A stretch of DNA of 64,000 nt, taken from assembly GCF_010093815.1 (NCBI RefSeq), contig NW_022985577.1, forward strand, positions 1-64,000. The letters run 5' to 3'. Shown here piece by piece: positions 1-10,287 of this stretch. The notes beneath the pieces were generated by a model. It did no database searches, was not told the DNA's origin, and worked only from the letters and a program-made list of their open reading frames with translations. This DNA is from Pseudovirgaria hyperparasitica (Eukaryota > Ascomycota > Dothideomycetes > Acrospermales > Acrospermaceae). Made by a program: the position numbers and the translations under genes. Each line of letters starts with the position of its first letter. Position 1 is the first letter of the stretch.

Positions 1-120
1 ATAATATTAGTAATATCGATTACTAATATTAAGCTATTCCTAATAAGGAAATACCTTATATAAACTTATTAGATATAGTAGAGGTTAAGTTTACACTACC
101 TAATAGAAAACTTAGACTTG
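1..120. repeat. AT-rich island at the window edge (probable RIP relic)
   Basis: Very AT-rich sequence with many TA steps and no open frame. It resembles the other AT-rich islands in the window. The composition changes abruptly to balanced near position 120, as expected for the edge of a RIP-degraded repeat. The class of the original element cannot be read from the sequence. Confidence 0.5.
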
Positions 121-1617
121 GAGGATTCTTTCGCACAGAACCTGTCAGGCAGGGTACCAACCCGTCCACAATACACGCACGCTTATAACTCTTGACCTTA
201 CACTTATTGCCAGCGATCCAGACGGTATTATTATATTAGAAACTACTCTACCAAGCAATAGTACCAATAAGCCGGATTCTAGGTGTGCATGTTTCGCAAA
301 AGACGATTACTATGATTCGGTCTGTGACACGACCAAGCTCAACTGCTCCGCATCTATTGCCCTGACGATCTGGACCTCATGAGTAATAATGAACTGTAAG
401 TGAACCGTCACCTTACTCCGCGAATACACTCTTACTATACTCAAGTTTGGTGCCGATTAGCACATGCACGATCCCACTGGCAGCCCATGACAGACACTGA
501 CAGCTGCACAGCAAGCAATGGGCAAGGTATCGAAGCACATTGCAAAGACTGCCCAGTTACACAATGCTAGACTCATGTTCACAGCCCTCGTTCAGTGCTT
601 CCAAAGACCTTTGAAAGGCAGGGTGTATGAAACTATTGACATCATACATGGTGCCTTGATCTCAACTGACGTCAAGGATTTGTTCATAGTAGCGCAAAAT
701 GCCAGCTGTGGAGTCCGAACTTGACTTGAAAACATTACTCTAATCATGCTGCTTGTGACAATACCGGGTTCGATACGATCATGGTCATGGCCGCGAGCAT
801 AATGTGTTCGTCAATTTCGAAGCACCTCCAGCACTGGAACTGGTGAGACACGGAGAAAATGTGACCTCTGGCGAAAACACTGTTGGTTTTAACATAGAGG
901 GTTACTTGTTTTCTTCTTCTGGATCTCTCATAGTAGGGACAAAGATAAGACTCCAACTAGTTGACAGCTTCCGCGTTGATTTTTTTTGGACATGGACTAT
1001 GAACTTCTCGTGACCGATACTATGACACAGAGAACCCTTTAACAAAGCGTGTGACGTCGAGTCCAGGTGGCGAGGGTGCTTGGACCACTCTCCTTCCGTC
1101 GTGACGTATGGTAAACAAATGGTGAAATCATAGTCCATCGCTATATAATGAACTCAAGTCGACTGGATTTCAGCCGCTTACAGTTAATCATCTACCGTGG
1201 TCGGGTGGTATCACGTTGAACTCAATATGCTCTTGCAACACTGAATTATTAATTCTGCTACCATGTTTCGAGTTCGATTCCTCCCTAAGTCATGTATGAG
1301 TACATTTCTTTTGCAATTTTGGCGGAGTTCCTCCAATTGCTCTATTTCTCTCCCAGAACGACATTTTCTTATTCATAGATGAATAAATACAATCATGTCA
1401 ACATAAGACACTCGTTCTACTGTTTTGGTGGAGCCGTTTACAGCGATAACGAAGCAAATAGGTTGGTTGCAGAAAGACATTCACATTCACTCACAGTGTC
1501 GGTCAACGGACACAAGTCCGTACGCGTCTCGTTCCTTCCTCACTCCGCTAATAAGCCATGCTTTATTTCCTCTTCACATCCTCAACATCCGTACACTTAC
1601 TCCGCGCCTATTCATAA
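121..1617. other. Intergenic; no convincing gene
   Basis: About 1.5 kb with only short overlapping ORFs on both strands and no recognisable product. A stop-free frame without an ATG runs from about 130 to 382 on the plus strand and has four closely spaced Cys codons near its end. It could be the last exon of a gene starting outside the window, or chance. A TTCGATTCC motif near 1272 looks like a tRNA T-arm but has no pairing stem. Confidence 0.5.
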
Positions 1618-1690
1618 TGCCTCGACCTCGACCTCTCAACCTTGAAGCTACGACCATACAAAGAGAGCTGGAGCTATCACAAACCTCACC

Positions 1691-2734
1691 ATGTTCGCCC
1701 TCGCAACATGCTCTACGTCCTCAATTTCCCGCTCGCAGTTCCTCTCTCCGCAAACCGCACGTGTTGCTGCTACCAAGAGCCAGTCCACGAGCGGGCAACG
1801 AGCAAAGGTTCAAACTCACCTTAACCTCCCTTCACCCCCAAAAGAAACCACCGGCTTTCAGGCCCTGACGTTGAAGAGAAAGCAGCCAGCTCACCAGACA
1901 AATAGCCTAAAACTCACTCCACCGCCAAAATCCCCACCACCATCCGCTCCACAGCGCGTCTCAGACTCACACGCCCACATACCCATCCTCCTCGGCTCGC
2001 CCCGACAAAGCCCCCAGCTCGACGAAGATGAAGATGAAGATGATACAGATCTCAACGAAGCACCTTCCATCCTACCAACCCCGTCCGTCTCCAGAACAAC
2101 CACACCTGCTCTCCAGCCCTCCAAGGTCGAACAAGAACACGCCCTTCCACCACTCCCCGCCTCAAGCTCTCCAAGCACTCCAAGTATCATAATCCCCCGC
2201 CCGCAGCGCCCGACGCTCCTATCCCACAGCGCCTCCGTCCGCACGACGCCGAACCGCCCGCGACTCATACAACGCAGTGCCTCCGTTCGCTGCCCAGCGG
2301 TATCGCACAGCCCGGCCCTCAGCCCAAGTATCTCTACGCCCCGCTCACCCTTCATACCGTCGTCCATCGGCGTAGCAAGTCGGCCCTCGCATCCGATCCG
2401 CACGTCTTCTCTCCCGCCCCTCGACGGGGACGACGAGGCTTGGTCTTCGCCAGAAGTCCTCGTCTCCTCGCCACCACAAGGCCGGTCCAGCCCTGCATCC
2501 TCGGCTGGTGATGGTCGGATAAAAGTCCGCTTTGACGCGACGCCCTTGGATATCGAAGACATGATTGCAGGGCTGCCGGACCTGGAGCGAGAGACGGGGC
2601 AGTTGCATGGGGAGCTTTCTGGGAAAAGGGACGATTTGGATCTGGTAGAGAAAGAGTTGAAGGCGTTGAGGATGGAGGGGGAGGACCTGTTGGGTTTGGT
2701 GGAAGGGTGGATGGAGAGTGCGCGTAGTCGTTGA
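1691..2734 (+). CDS. Hypothetical Ser/Pro-rich protein with a C-terminal coiled-coil
   Basis: A 347-residue single-exon reading. The first two thirds are low-complexity Ser/Pro/Thr/Arg sequence with an acidic DEDEDEDD stretch. The last about 80 residues change to a heptad-like charged segment (IKVRFDATPLDIEDM through LEGWMESARSR-like sequence), likely a short helical coiled coil. I do not recognise the family. The start is uncertain: an ATG at 1618 in another frame opens an 83-codon ORF with a plausible N-terminus (MPRPRPLNLEATTIQRELEL), so the real gene may start there and reach this frame through an unrecognised intron. The next gene is convergent, with about 1 kb between the stops. Confidence 0.5.
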   Translation: MFALATCSTSSISRSQFLSPQTARVAATKSQSTSGQRAKVQTHLNLPSPPKETTGFQALTLKRKQPAHQTNSLKLTPPPKSPPPSAPQRVSDSHAHIPILLGSPRQSPQLDEDEDEDDTDLNEAPSILPTPSVSRTTTPALQPSKVEQEHALPPLPASSSPSTPSIIIPRPQRPTLLSHSASVRTTPNRPRLIQRSASVRCPAVSHSPALSPSISTPRSPFIPSSIGVASRPSHPIRTSSLPPLDGDDEAWSSPEVLVSSPPQGRSSPASSAGDGRIKVRFDATPLDIEDMIAGLPDLERETGQLHGELSGKRDDLDLVEKELKALRMEGEDLLGLVEGWMESARSR

Positions 2735-3716
2735 CTGGGTTTGGAGAACAAGACGAGCGATGACGACTTTTACAACACGAGAAAACACGAGAGCGGCGAA
2801 GAGTTAGGATTAAGGTTAATGCGGGATGAAGGTAAACATGAATATATGTGCACTGCATTATATCGTGCGAATAAGAGGACATGAAACTGAACATAATACT
2901 GAGTGGAGAAAAGCGTCAAATTCGTCATATCGCTTGACCATGCACAATACGCTACGCCCACAGCCAGTTCAGCACTTTTGAAGGCGGTGCACATACACAG
3001 AACAAACCTACACAGAAGCCTTGCGGATGCCCAGCCATCTACACCCTCCTACAGACAATCCCTCAGCGTATAAGCCCGAAATAGTAAACAGCCCATGGTA
3101 AACAGAGCATAAAGAAGTGAAGCGAAGAACCAACAGTCTTCCAAAAACGCTGCATAACGTATCGTGGGTATGGGGCATTGCATGAAACACGAAAAATTCA
3201 ACAGAAAATGTAAAAAAATAAGAAAATACCCCAACCCGACATCCTCCCAACCCCTGATTCCCCGAGACGTGAAAGACCCGCGTTGAACACGGGAGGAAAA
3301 CCACGTCTCCCTGAGCGCGCACACAGTGTACAACTTCTCCTCATCATGACATGCGTGCAATAAAACATAGGTGAAGACCCGGGTGCCAATATTCGCTTCA
3401 ACAGGTGCGGAAATTGAGGGATGAAGAGTGACAAAAGCGTATCCGCAAGAGAGAAATGATAAAGCCGAAAAGCATCATTAACGAGCGAGAAGACAACGCA
3501 TGCAAAGCGTCCACCCAAAGGAAAACGTTTCAACAGTCTGTATGTCCGTCCACGCCCATCCATGACGCTCTCAGCCGTACCACACATCGCCCACGAACCA
3601 CGCCATTGTATGATCATCTTCTGCATACACCCATTCATGTCTCGGCACATATTGATATTGCGACTCTTGGTATCCCGGATATACAACCTGTATGTCTCCT
3701 GTTAGCACGAGCGTCA
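2735..3716. other. Convergent intergenic region; no gene seen
   Basis: The 3' flanks of two convergent genes. Only short ORFs without recognisable domains or plausible splice partners are present. It probably contains both 3' UTRs. Confidence 0.6.
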
Positions 3717-6254
3717 TTACATAACAGCACATTCGCCCTGTTGACCCTTGGGACTACCCCCTGATGAAGGCTTGCCGTTTGGGGCAGAGGGAACGTGTGC
3801 ATATGGAGAAGCCGGAGTGGCACGCTCAGGTTTTTTTGGATCTTTTACCGACGAGCTACGACCATTGGCCCCCCCAGCCGCCCATCGGAAGAAGCCCGTG
3901 GGAGGTTGTTTAGAAGAGGGTTTCTTCTTTTTGTGGCCGTCGACAACAACTTCGACTCTGGGACCACCCCCTTGCGGCGGCATCATCATCCCTGGGGGCA
4001 TTCCTGGATGGCCAGGCGGTGGCATCGGACCACCTGGGAAACCAGGCGGGGGTGGAGGTGGGATAGGACCTCCTTTCCCTCCTTTGGGAGCCTTGCCGCC
4101 AGCTGGAGGCTTACCGCCCTTCGGTCCTTTCGCTCCATGTGGTGGCATTGGCCCAAAGGGCTCAAAGCCGGGAGGCCCACCAGGAAAACCAGGTAGTGGA
4201 GGAGGTGGTGGCTTAGGGTCTGGCATTGGCCACATATGCATTGTGATAGCCCAGTCTGGTTTGACCATAGTCTCCCAAACCTGTGGTAGAATGATCTCGC
4301 CATCAGGTCCGACGAGATCATAGTGGCCGTCATGGACGTGTGGGCCGATCACGTCTACATGGAGGAAGGCCTGCTTGATGAGGTTCTCCATGCCACCCCA
4401 TGTCTTGCAGATGTGCCAGGGAAAGCTGAATTTCCTCCCGACCGCGTCTTTGAATTTAATCGGTGGCTGGTTCTTGTCGTCGCTAGGCGGAGTGATCTTG
4501 GCTTCGGCCGCCTTCTTGTCATTCTCAGCCTTTTCTGCAGCTTCCTTTGCCTCAGCAAGTGCCTTCTCATGTGCTGCCTTTGTCTCTTCGGCCTCCTTCT
4601 GTGCTTTCGCCTCGGCCTCTTCTCTTGCTTTCTTGGCGGCCTCGAGCAGTTTCGCCGCAGCGTCGGCGGCAGCTTTCTTTTCGGCAGCAATCTTGGCGGC
4701 AGCAGATTCAGCAGCAGCTTGTTCGGCTTTGCGAGCGGCCTCGGCAGCCTCTTCGCGTTTGAGCTGCTCCTCTTTTTGTGCCAGAATGAGCATCTCAAGC
4801 TTAGCAAGCTTGTCTTCATCGCCTCGTTTCTTTGCATCGGCTGCTGCGACAGCCGCATCAAGCTCAGCCTGCTTCTTGGCATTCGCTTCATCTATCCTAG
4901 CCTTTCGCTCATCGTTGAGAAACTTTTCGATAGCTTTGAGCCTGTCATTCTCCTTCTTTTCCTCTGCAGCCTTTTTGGCCTTGGCCTCTTCCTCAATCTT
5001 CCTTGTCTGCTCTTCGATAGCCTTTCTTTCCCGGTCCAGACGATCATTACGTTCAGCAATCAGGAGCTCCTCTATCTTGGAAATCTTCTCGTTTTCGGGT
5101 GGGAAGGCGCCTGGAATGGCTGCAGGGGCCGGCGCTGGCGCTGGAGCTGGCACTGGCACTGGCGCTGGAGCTGGGGTTGCTACAGGTGCGGGTTCTGGAG
5201 CCGGTGTATGGTGTTGCGAGGGAGGATGACGGGGAGGAGGGGAAGGATGATGGGCATAAGGTGGGTAGTATGGGTTTGGAGGAGGCGGCATTCCATAGCC
5301 AGGCGGAGGCGGTGGATATGGATAACCCGGATATCCGCCTCCATTAAAGTGCATCAGCTCTCCGCCAGGCGGCATTGGAGGCATCGAGTTCCGGTGCGAT
5401 CGATGTTGCCTTGCTGGCGGACCGTTATCGTCGTAATACATACTATTTCTGTCGCCGCGAGTGAATGGATTCGGTTGATGGCCACCATGCATTGTTTGCG
5501 TGAAAGGGTTTGTGTAGCCATAGGGATCACTACGCATCGGAACTATTTCTTGACCCGGCGGTCCATATGGTGGATAACCGCCGCCAGACAACATGCTGGG
5601 TGCGTAACCACTTGCAGGGGCAGGAGGTACATGCCCCCACTGAGCATGAGGGTGTCCCCTTGGGGGACCGTACGGGTAGTCGTCACCTTCCAGACTGTCC
5701 GAAGGTACTGAGGGAGGCCGCGTTCGGCTGCTTGGTCTTCGCTCAGCGCGCGGTCTAGTGTTGGAAGTTGTACGACGACGGGTTGGCTGAGCAGGTTCTG
5801 GGGCAGCAGGAGGTGCGCGTGGGCGTACAGCTTTACGAGGACCCGGACGAGAAGAAACGGAGCGGTATCGAAATCGGGGTCGTCGTTGTCTGGAAGCCGA
5901 GTCAGAAGGGTCTAATTCATCGGCGTCGACAGCCTCCCAGTCCTCCTCTTCTTCTTGCGAGTCTGTGTAATCCTCCTGGCTTTCAGTGGAGCGGGAGACC
6001 TGTACTCCCGAGGAATGGTCGTCGTCGTCGGAGATGAAGTGATCTTCAGAGCCGGTGGAGTGACTGATGGTGATGATTTTTCTCCTAGAAATCTTCACGT
6101 TAGTCTCGCCTTTTGACATTGTAGACGCGGGTACTGCAGGAGCAGATGCAGTGCGGGGACGACAGTGTGAGGCAGAAGAGCGAGATCGAATGCGTGAATT
6201 GACAATGCGACGTGCAGGAGATTGATTATCGGGGATGGTGACGACTAACGGCAT
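3717..6254 (-). CDS. Large coiled-coil protein with a fungal ubiquitin-like (ULD) domain and C-terminal CaaX box
   Basis: An 845-residue intronless protein. Order of parts: disordered Ser/Arg-rich and acidic N-terminus; Pro/Gly/Tyr-rich region to about residue 380; long Ala/Lys/Glu coiled coil about 390-590; a compact globular segment about 599-678 (IKFKDAVGRKFSFPWHICK onward) that matches the ubiquitin-like domain of a widespread ascomycete family; a second Pro/Gly-rich region with GFPGGPP and PKGGK units; and the terminus GECAVM. The last four residues CAVM form a CaaX box, and Met at the last position usually directs farnesylation. This predicts a membrane-tethered scaffold, but the function is unknown. 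The ATG at 6119 (MSKGETNVKIS) is an alternative start 45 codons downstream. The upstream region is strongly pyrimidine-rich on the coding strand, typical of well-expressed fungal genes. Confidence 0.85.
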   Translation of the reverse strand: MPLVVTIPDNQSPARRIVNSRIRSRSSASHCRPRTASAPAVPASTMSKGETNVKISRRKIITISHSTGSEDHFISDDDDHSSGVQVSRSTESQEDYTDSQEEEEDWEAVDADELDPSDSASRQRRPRFRYRSVSSRPGPRKAVRPRAPPAAPEPAQPTRRRTTSNTRPRAERRPSSRTRPPSVPSDSLEGDDYPYGPPRGHPHAQWGHVPPAPASGYAPSMLSGGGYPPYGPPGQEIVPMRSDPYGYTNPFTQTMHGGHQPNPFTRGDRNSMYYDDNGPPARQHRSHRNSMPPMPPGGELMHFNGGGYPGYPYPPPPPGYGMPPPPNPYYPPYAHHPSPPPRHPPSQHHTPAPEPAPVATPAPAPVPVPAPAPAPAPAAIPGAFPPENEKISKIEELLIAERNDRLDRERKAIEEQTRKIEEEAKAKKAAEEKKENDRLKAIEKFLNDERKARIDEANAKKQAELDAAVAAADAKKRGDEDKLAKLEMLILAQKEEQLKREEAAEAARKAEQAAAESAAAKIAAEKKAAADAAAKLLEAAKKAREEAEAKAQKEAEETKAAHEKALAEAKEAAEKAENDKKAAEAKITPPSDDKNQPPIKFKDAVGRKFSFPWHICKTWGGMENLIKQAFLHVDVIGPHVHDGHYDLVGPDGEIILPQVWETMVKPDWAITMHMWPMPDPKPPPPPLPGFPGGPPGFEPFGPMPPHGAKGPKGGKPPAGGKAPKGGKGGPIPPPPPPGFPGGPMPPPGHPGMPPGMMMPPQGGGPRVEVVVDGHKKKKPSSKQPPTGFFRWAAGGANGRSSSVKDPKKPERATPASPYAHVPSAPNGKPSSGGSPKGQQGECAVM

Positions 6255-7300
6255 GAAGATGCAAGCAGCAAGGAATTATCGTGCTCGGGGCCCTTCTACC
6301 AGAGAACGGCCGAGACACGATAGCCTTGAGAAGCGAGTTTGCGAGTATTTGCAAGTGGTGTGAGGAGGCGCAGGCAGAGAGAGGTGTGGTGAGGATTGCA
6401 AGCTGCCAACTAATACTGCGGGGAGCGAAGACTAAAGGATTTGGGCGGCAGCACAGATACTTTTGTGCAAAGTCGTGGCAGCAGCAATTGGCTTTTGCAG
6501 AACAAGCAAAGTCCGTCGTATAGTTTCTATAGCGTGTTTTGACCAAGTGGAATATGACCAACAGTGCGTGGCGCTACGACACGAAGGATTTCTTCGGAGT
6601 CCGCAACGACTGCAATGGGCCTTTCTTTGGGACGAGAGTAGTCGTGATTCAACTACAGGATGCAAGAAGTCGTAGGTTGAGTGTCTGTGTGTGTGTATGT
6701 GTGTGTGTGTAGGAGGGGCGCGGCGAAAAAAGGATGGATCGGGGGCGCTGAGCACAGGTTGTTTGAGGATGTCGTATTAGGACAAGTGCAGGGCTGACGA
6801 TGATTCGCAAGAGTCAAGGCTAGACTTCTCGCGATAGGCAGCGGATCCTCGACGGCGATCGTCACAGATATGTGAGATGGAAATGTCGGGTGCGGGAGAT
6901 AGTCTTGATGGACTGAGTGTGTGTCGTGTAGAGGGAAGAAGAACAAGAAACAGAGAAGAAGAATGGAAAGAAACAACAACAAGATGGAACAATTGAGGCA
7001 GAAGAAGGGGAGGAGGAGGGGTGATCGGGGGTATGAGGAGGAGGAGGGGCAGCGGGCGATTGTTGATTGTTTTCTCCTTGCAAGTCGGGAGGGAGGGAGG
7101 GAGAGTAGGTAAACAGAAAAGAGAGAAGAGACAGAAGGGGGGGGGACTTCAAGCCAGGCAGCAAGTTTACAGTACAACAGCAGCTGGATTAGCGGCGGGG
7201 GTTGAGCGCGGGGCGGATGGAAAGGCAGAAAAGGCGGCGGGTCTATGCTGATTGATTGCTGTGAGCCCCCTTGCCTTGCCTGAACCTCCACTGTGAGTCC
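6255..7300 (-). promoter_or_regulatory. Pyrimidine-rich promoter/5' leader of the ULD protein gene
   Basis: Read on the minus strand, this kilobase is dominated by C/T tracts, with a TG/CA microsatellite at 6681-6711 and a homopolymer C run (G on plus) near 7137-7145. ORFs here are Ser/Pro/Leu low-complexity by-products of the skew. CT-rich tracts upstream of the start are a known hallmark of active filamentous-fungal promoters; the assignment to the gene ending at 3717 is inferred from position. Confidence 0.5.
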
Positions 7301-10287
7301 TTTTTTGGCTTCTTTCTGGCTCTGCTTTCTGGCTCTGGCTCTCTGGCTCTTTTGTCTGCCCAGGGAGCCAGGTAGGGTAAAGTGCAGCTGCTTCTGCCTG
7401 ACTGTGGAGTCGTTGGGCTGGTCTCAGTCAGGCCCGCCGCAGTAAGAATAGAAGTGCAAAATGTCGTCAGCCGAGTCCAGCCAACAATGTATCTATTGTT
7501 TTTCTGGCGACGAGTCCGTTGATTGAGGTTATTGTCACTGCAAAATACTAACTGTCAGCATAGTCCGGGTCCAATGTCTGGCGAGGATATGACGGGATTG
7601 CCCAGCATCCTTGACCTTGGCTACTGTATGTCTCTCCGTAGTCAGGCCTTCCCACCCGCACATGGATCATCTGCTGCAGTCTGCCTGTACTATATGTGTC
7701 TTATCCCGACCTTCGCCATAGGTTGGCCCGTCCGATGAGATGATATCATGCTTCTACTTACACGCTCAATGATAATAATAGTCTATTCCTTCGTTGTCTG
7801 CAACCTCTGCTTTCGTCTCTCAGGGCTTCTCTCGATATCGGTGGAAACGCAGTCTTCGTGTGGGATGAGGTCTCTTGTTTGCGGACATATGGCCTGTTTG
7901 ATGGTTTGGCTATGCTTTTTCTCTTGATGACAACACAGAGAGGAGTTGAAGTTTTGATTGCTGCGGCTGGGCAACGAAAAAGTGGCAAATGGCACAGAAT
8001 ACTTGCGATGCTTCTCCAAAAATAAATGACGGATTTCGACGGAGCCGCCTACTGCTGCTGTGCTCGTGCCTTTTAAAGCGACTGGCATGCCTGTGTGTTG
8101 TCCCTTGCGCTTCTCTACCCTTTGTCCAGCAGCAAAGAAAGACTCATCCCAATCCTGATCCCCGGCCGCCCAATCCTCACCAGTGCCCAACACAATCCTC
8201 ACCACATGGCCAACGCAGCCTGTCCAGCCCAAAGTGTCTGCGCCCTTACCGCTCAGGCGTCGCAGGAGCCGCTCTCGTGCCTCAAGTTGCAGCATGCCAC
8301 GTCTCTCATGCACATATTCTTAGCATCAACGACCCACCCGCAATCGTCCAACCCTTCTTGTGATTGGAATGCATCACGTTCCTGATCCACCAATTTCCAC
8401 TCCCTTCTCTCTCACCGATCAATCTACGAACCATCAATGACTAGCCCTGCTCCGGCCGGCTGTCTCCTGCGTGGCAGCCCGAAAACTTTTTGGCAAGGCG
8501 GCAAATGAGCAAGAGTTATCATCATCCGCATCCATCATTAGAACTGTCCAACACGTGTAGCCCCGTCAGCCTCTAGCTTGAGTGCAGCAAGTCGTACTGC
8601 ATACCTGTCACGCTTGACTCATTGTCCACGCACTGTTTGGATTCATCAACCTGCAGTACACGCGGCTGTACCGTCTGTTCCACGGGAGTCTGCCTCACAC
8701 CCGTGCGAGTCGCAACCCTTAGGATTTAGCTGTCAGTCGTAGCAGGATTGGTTCACCTGCCGTACCACGATTGATGAATCCATTCCAGAGATCTGGTATC
8801 ACCACCACCCATCTCACAGACAGCTGGCCATGACTTGGTCCACAGCCGCATATCGCTGCGGTTCTGCCTTCTCTACAGAGTCAAAATGCAGCCCTGATTA
8901 TTGTACGTTCCACCAGCAAGGTCTGACGGGACGAGCCTCCCGCGGCCACCAAAGCTTGCTGAAACAAGGTTATTGTCCCATAACCCCAAACAAACTGCCA
9001 GCTGTGCATCAACACCATACATCAGCATTCGACCGCTTGGCGTCGTGATGTGTAGTCGTCTATAAGGACATCCATGCCATTCAGTGACGGCTCATCTTCG
9101 CTCCATCGGTCAATCCAGCCTTTCGCGGCCAGGTATAGCTGAGAGGGGCGCGCTCTTTGAGACGGATGCTTTGATGATTGTGATATACGTGAAGGACGTC
9201 AACATGAAGACGCGAAAGGTTGCAGGGTAAGACTTTGGCATCGCTTGGACACTCTCTCTTAATGAAAATTGTCTCATCATAAAGTCACAGAAGAGGGAGG
9301 TATCTAAACATAGCGTTTCGTCGCCCAATCCATACAGCTGAACCTGGGTATACCGATTTTTGTAGCTCACGATAGCCTGTTTTTTTAATGCTCCTCCTAC
9401 AAGCAGGGAACTGTGCGATGAGGCTCTGCCAATAGCCACAACTGACATAAGTATCACTGACAGATGTTGATATGTTACCGGCGCTAGATTTAGGCAATTT
9501 TCCACAGGTCCCTACTGTTTGTGATTCGGATTGTCACCTGGCCTATCTAAGTGCTCTCGGAATGTACCGACGAATTGCAGCTCTAGAAACCTGCTTCCAA
9601 TCTGTGTTTGGGATGGAGGGTGCTAATTATGACTCGTTTGCAGTTGGACCAAGGTTGGCGTGTAGCAGCTAAGGTAGCGTGGATACCAGGCCTACGTCAT
9701 GCAGTCCTTGAGAACTGGATGGGCACCTACCCGTGGACCTATGATGCATGGAAGTGAGTGAGGAGTCCACGTCAACTGTCAAAATCACACACGAGTTGTC
9801 GGAAAGGGGCAGGTGTACCCGAAAATCAGGAACTGGGATTTGCATATGGCATATGCAGTACATGGCCATCGACTTGTTGCAATGCGCATGGCGAGACTTT
9901 TAGGAATTTCCAGAAGGCAAATTGGATATTGGAACGAAACCCTCTCACTCCAAGACTTGTTAAGCCAGTCGGGCACGGGACTCTGGAGAAAGAGAAGCAG
10001 GCCAATGCGCTTTCTTCGAATTTCGCTTGTCTGGGTCTCGCGCCACACCTACGTAACTCAGCCACAGCAGACGTAACAGACAGACCGCCGCCTGTCCGTC
10101 CTTCACTACTCACGTCTCCGCCAATGGCGCGTTTTGATTCTTCACCATTGTCACTGCCTATGCGCCTCCGCTGACCATACCTACTCTCGACCTCTGTTCT
10201 TCAGCGACACTTAAAAATGCTATCTCAGGGCATATTCACATCCGCCAGTCTCTTGCATACCGCCCAACACACTATCGTTACACCAAT
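7301..10287. other. Long intergenic region without convincing genes
   Basis: About 3 kb between two genes transcribed away from each other. Several ORFs of 60-176 codons exist on both strands, but they overlap, lack domain-like segments and show no coherent splice continuation. It may hold long 5' UTRs or noncoding transcripts; I cannot support any specific feature. Confidence 0.5.

Noticed and set aside
1255-1300. tRNA-like T-arm motif (GAGTTCGATTCCTCC)
   Set aside because: The five-base T-stem does not pair, and no acceptor or anticodon stem can be formed upstream.
4323-5711. 462-codon plus-strand ORF
   Set aside because: Antisense shadow of the coiled-coil gene; its low-complexity Leu/Trp/Arg sequence mirrors the Ala/Lys/Glu repeats.
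6653-7291. 212-codon Ser/Pro/Leu-rich ORF
   Set aside because: A by-product of the polypyrimidine-rich promoter strand; no globular segment.
7783-8313. 176-codon minus-strand ORF
   Set aside because: Overlaps plus-strand ORFs of similar length, no domain-like segment, no splice continuation.
9110-9505. 131-codon minus-strand ORF
   Set aside because: No recognisable features; amino-acid composition and context look like chance.
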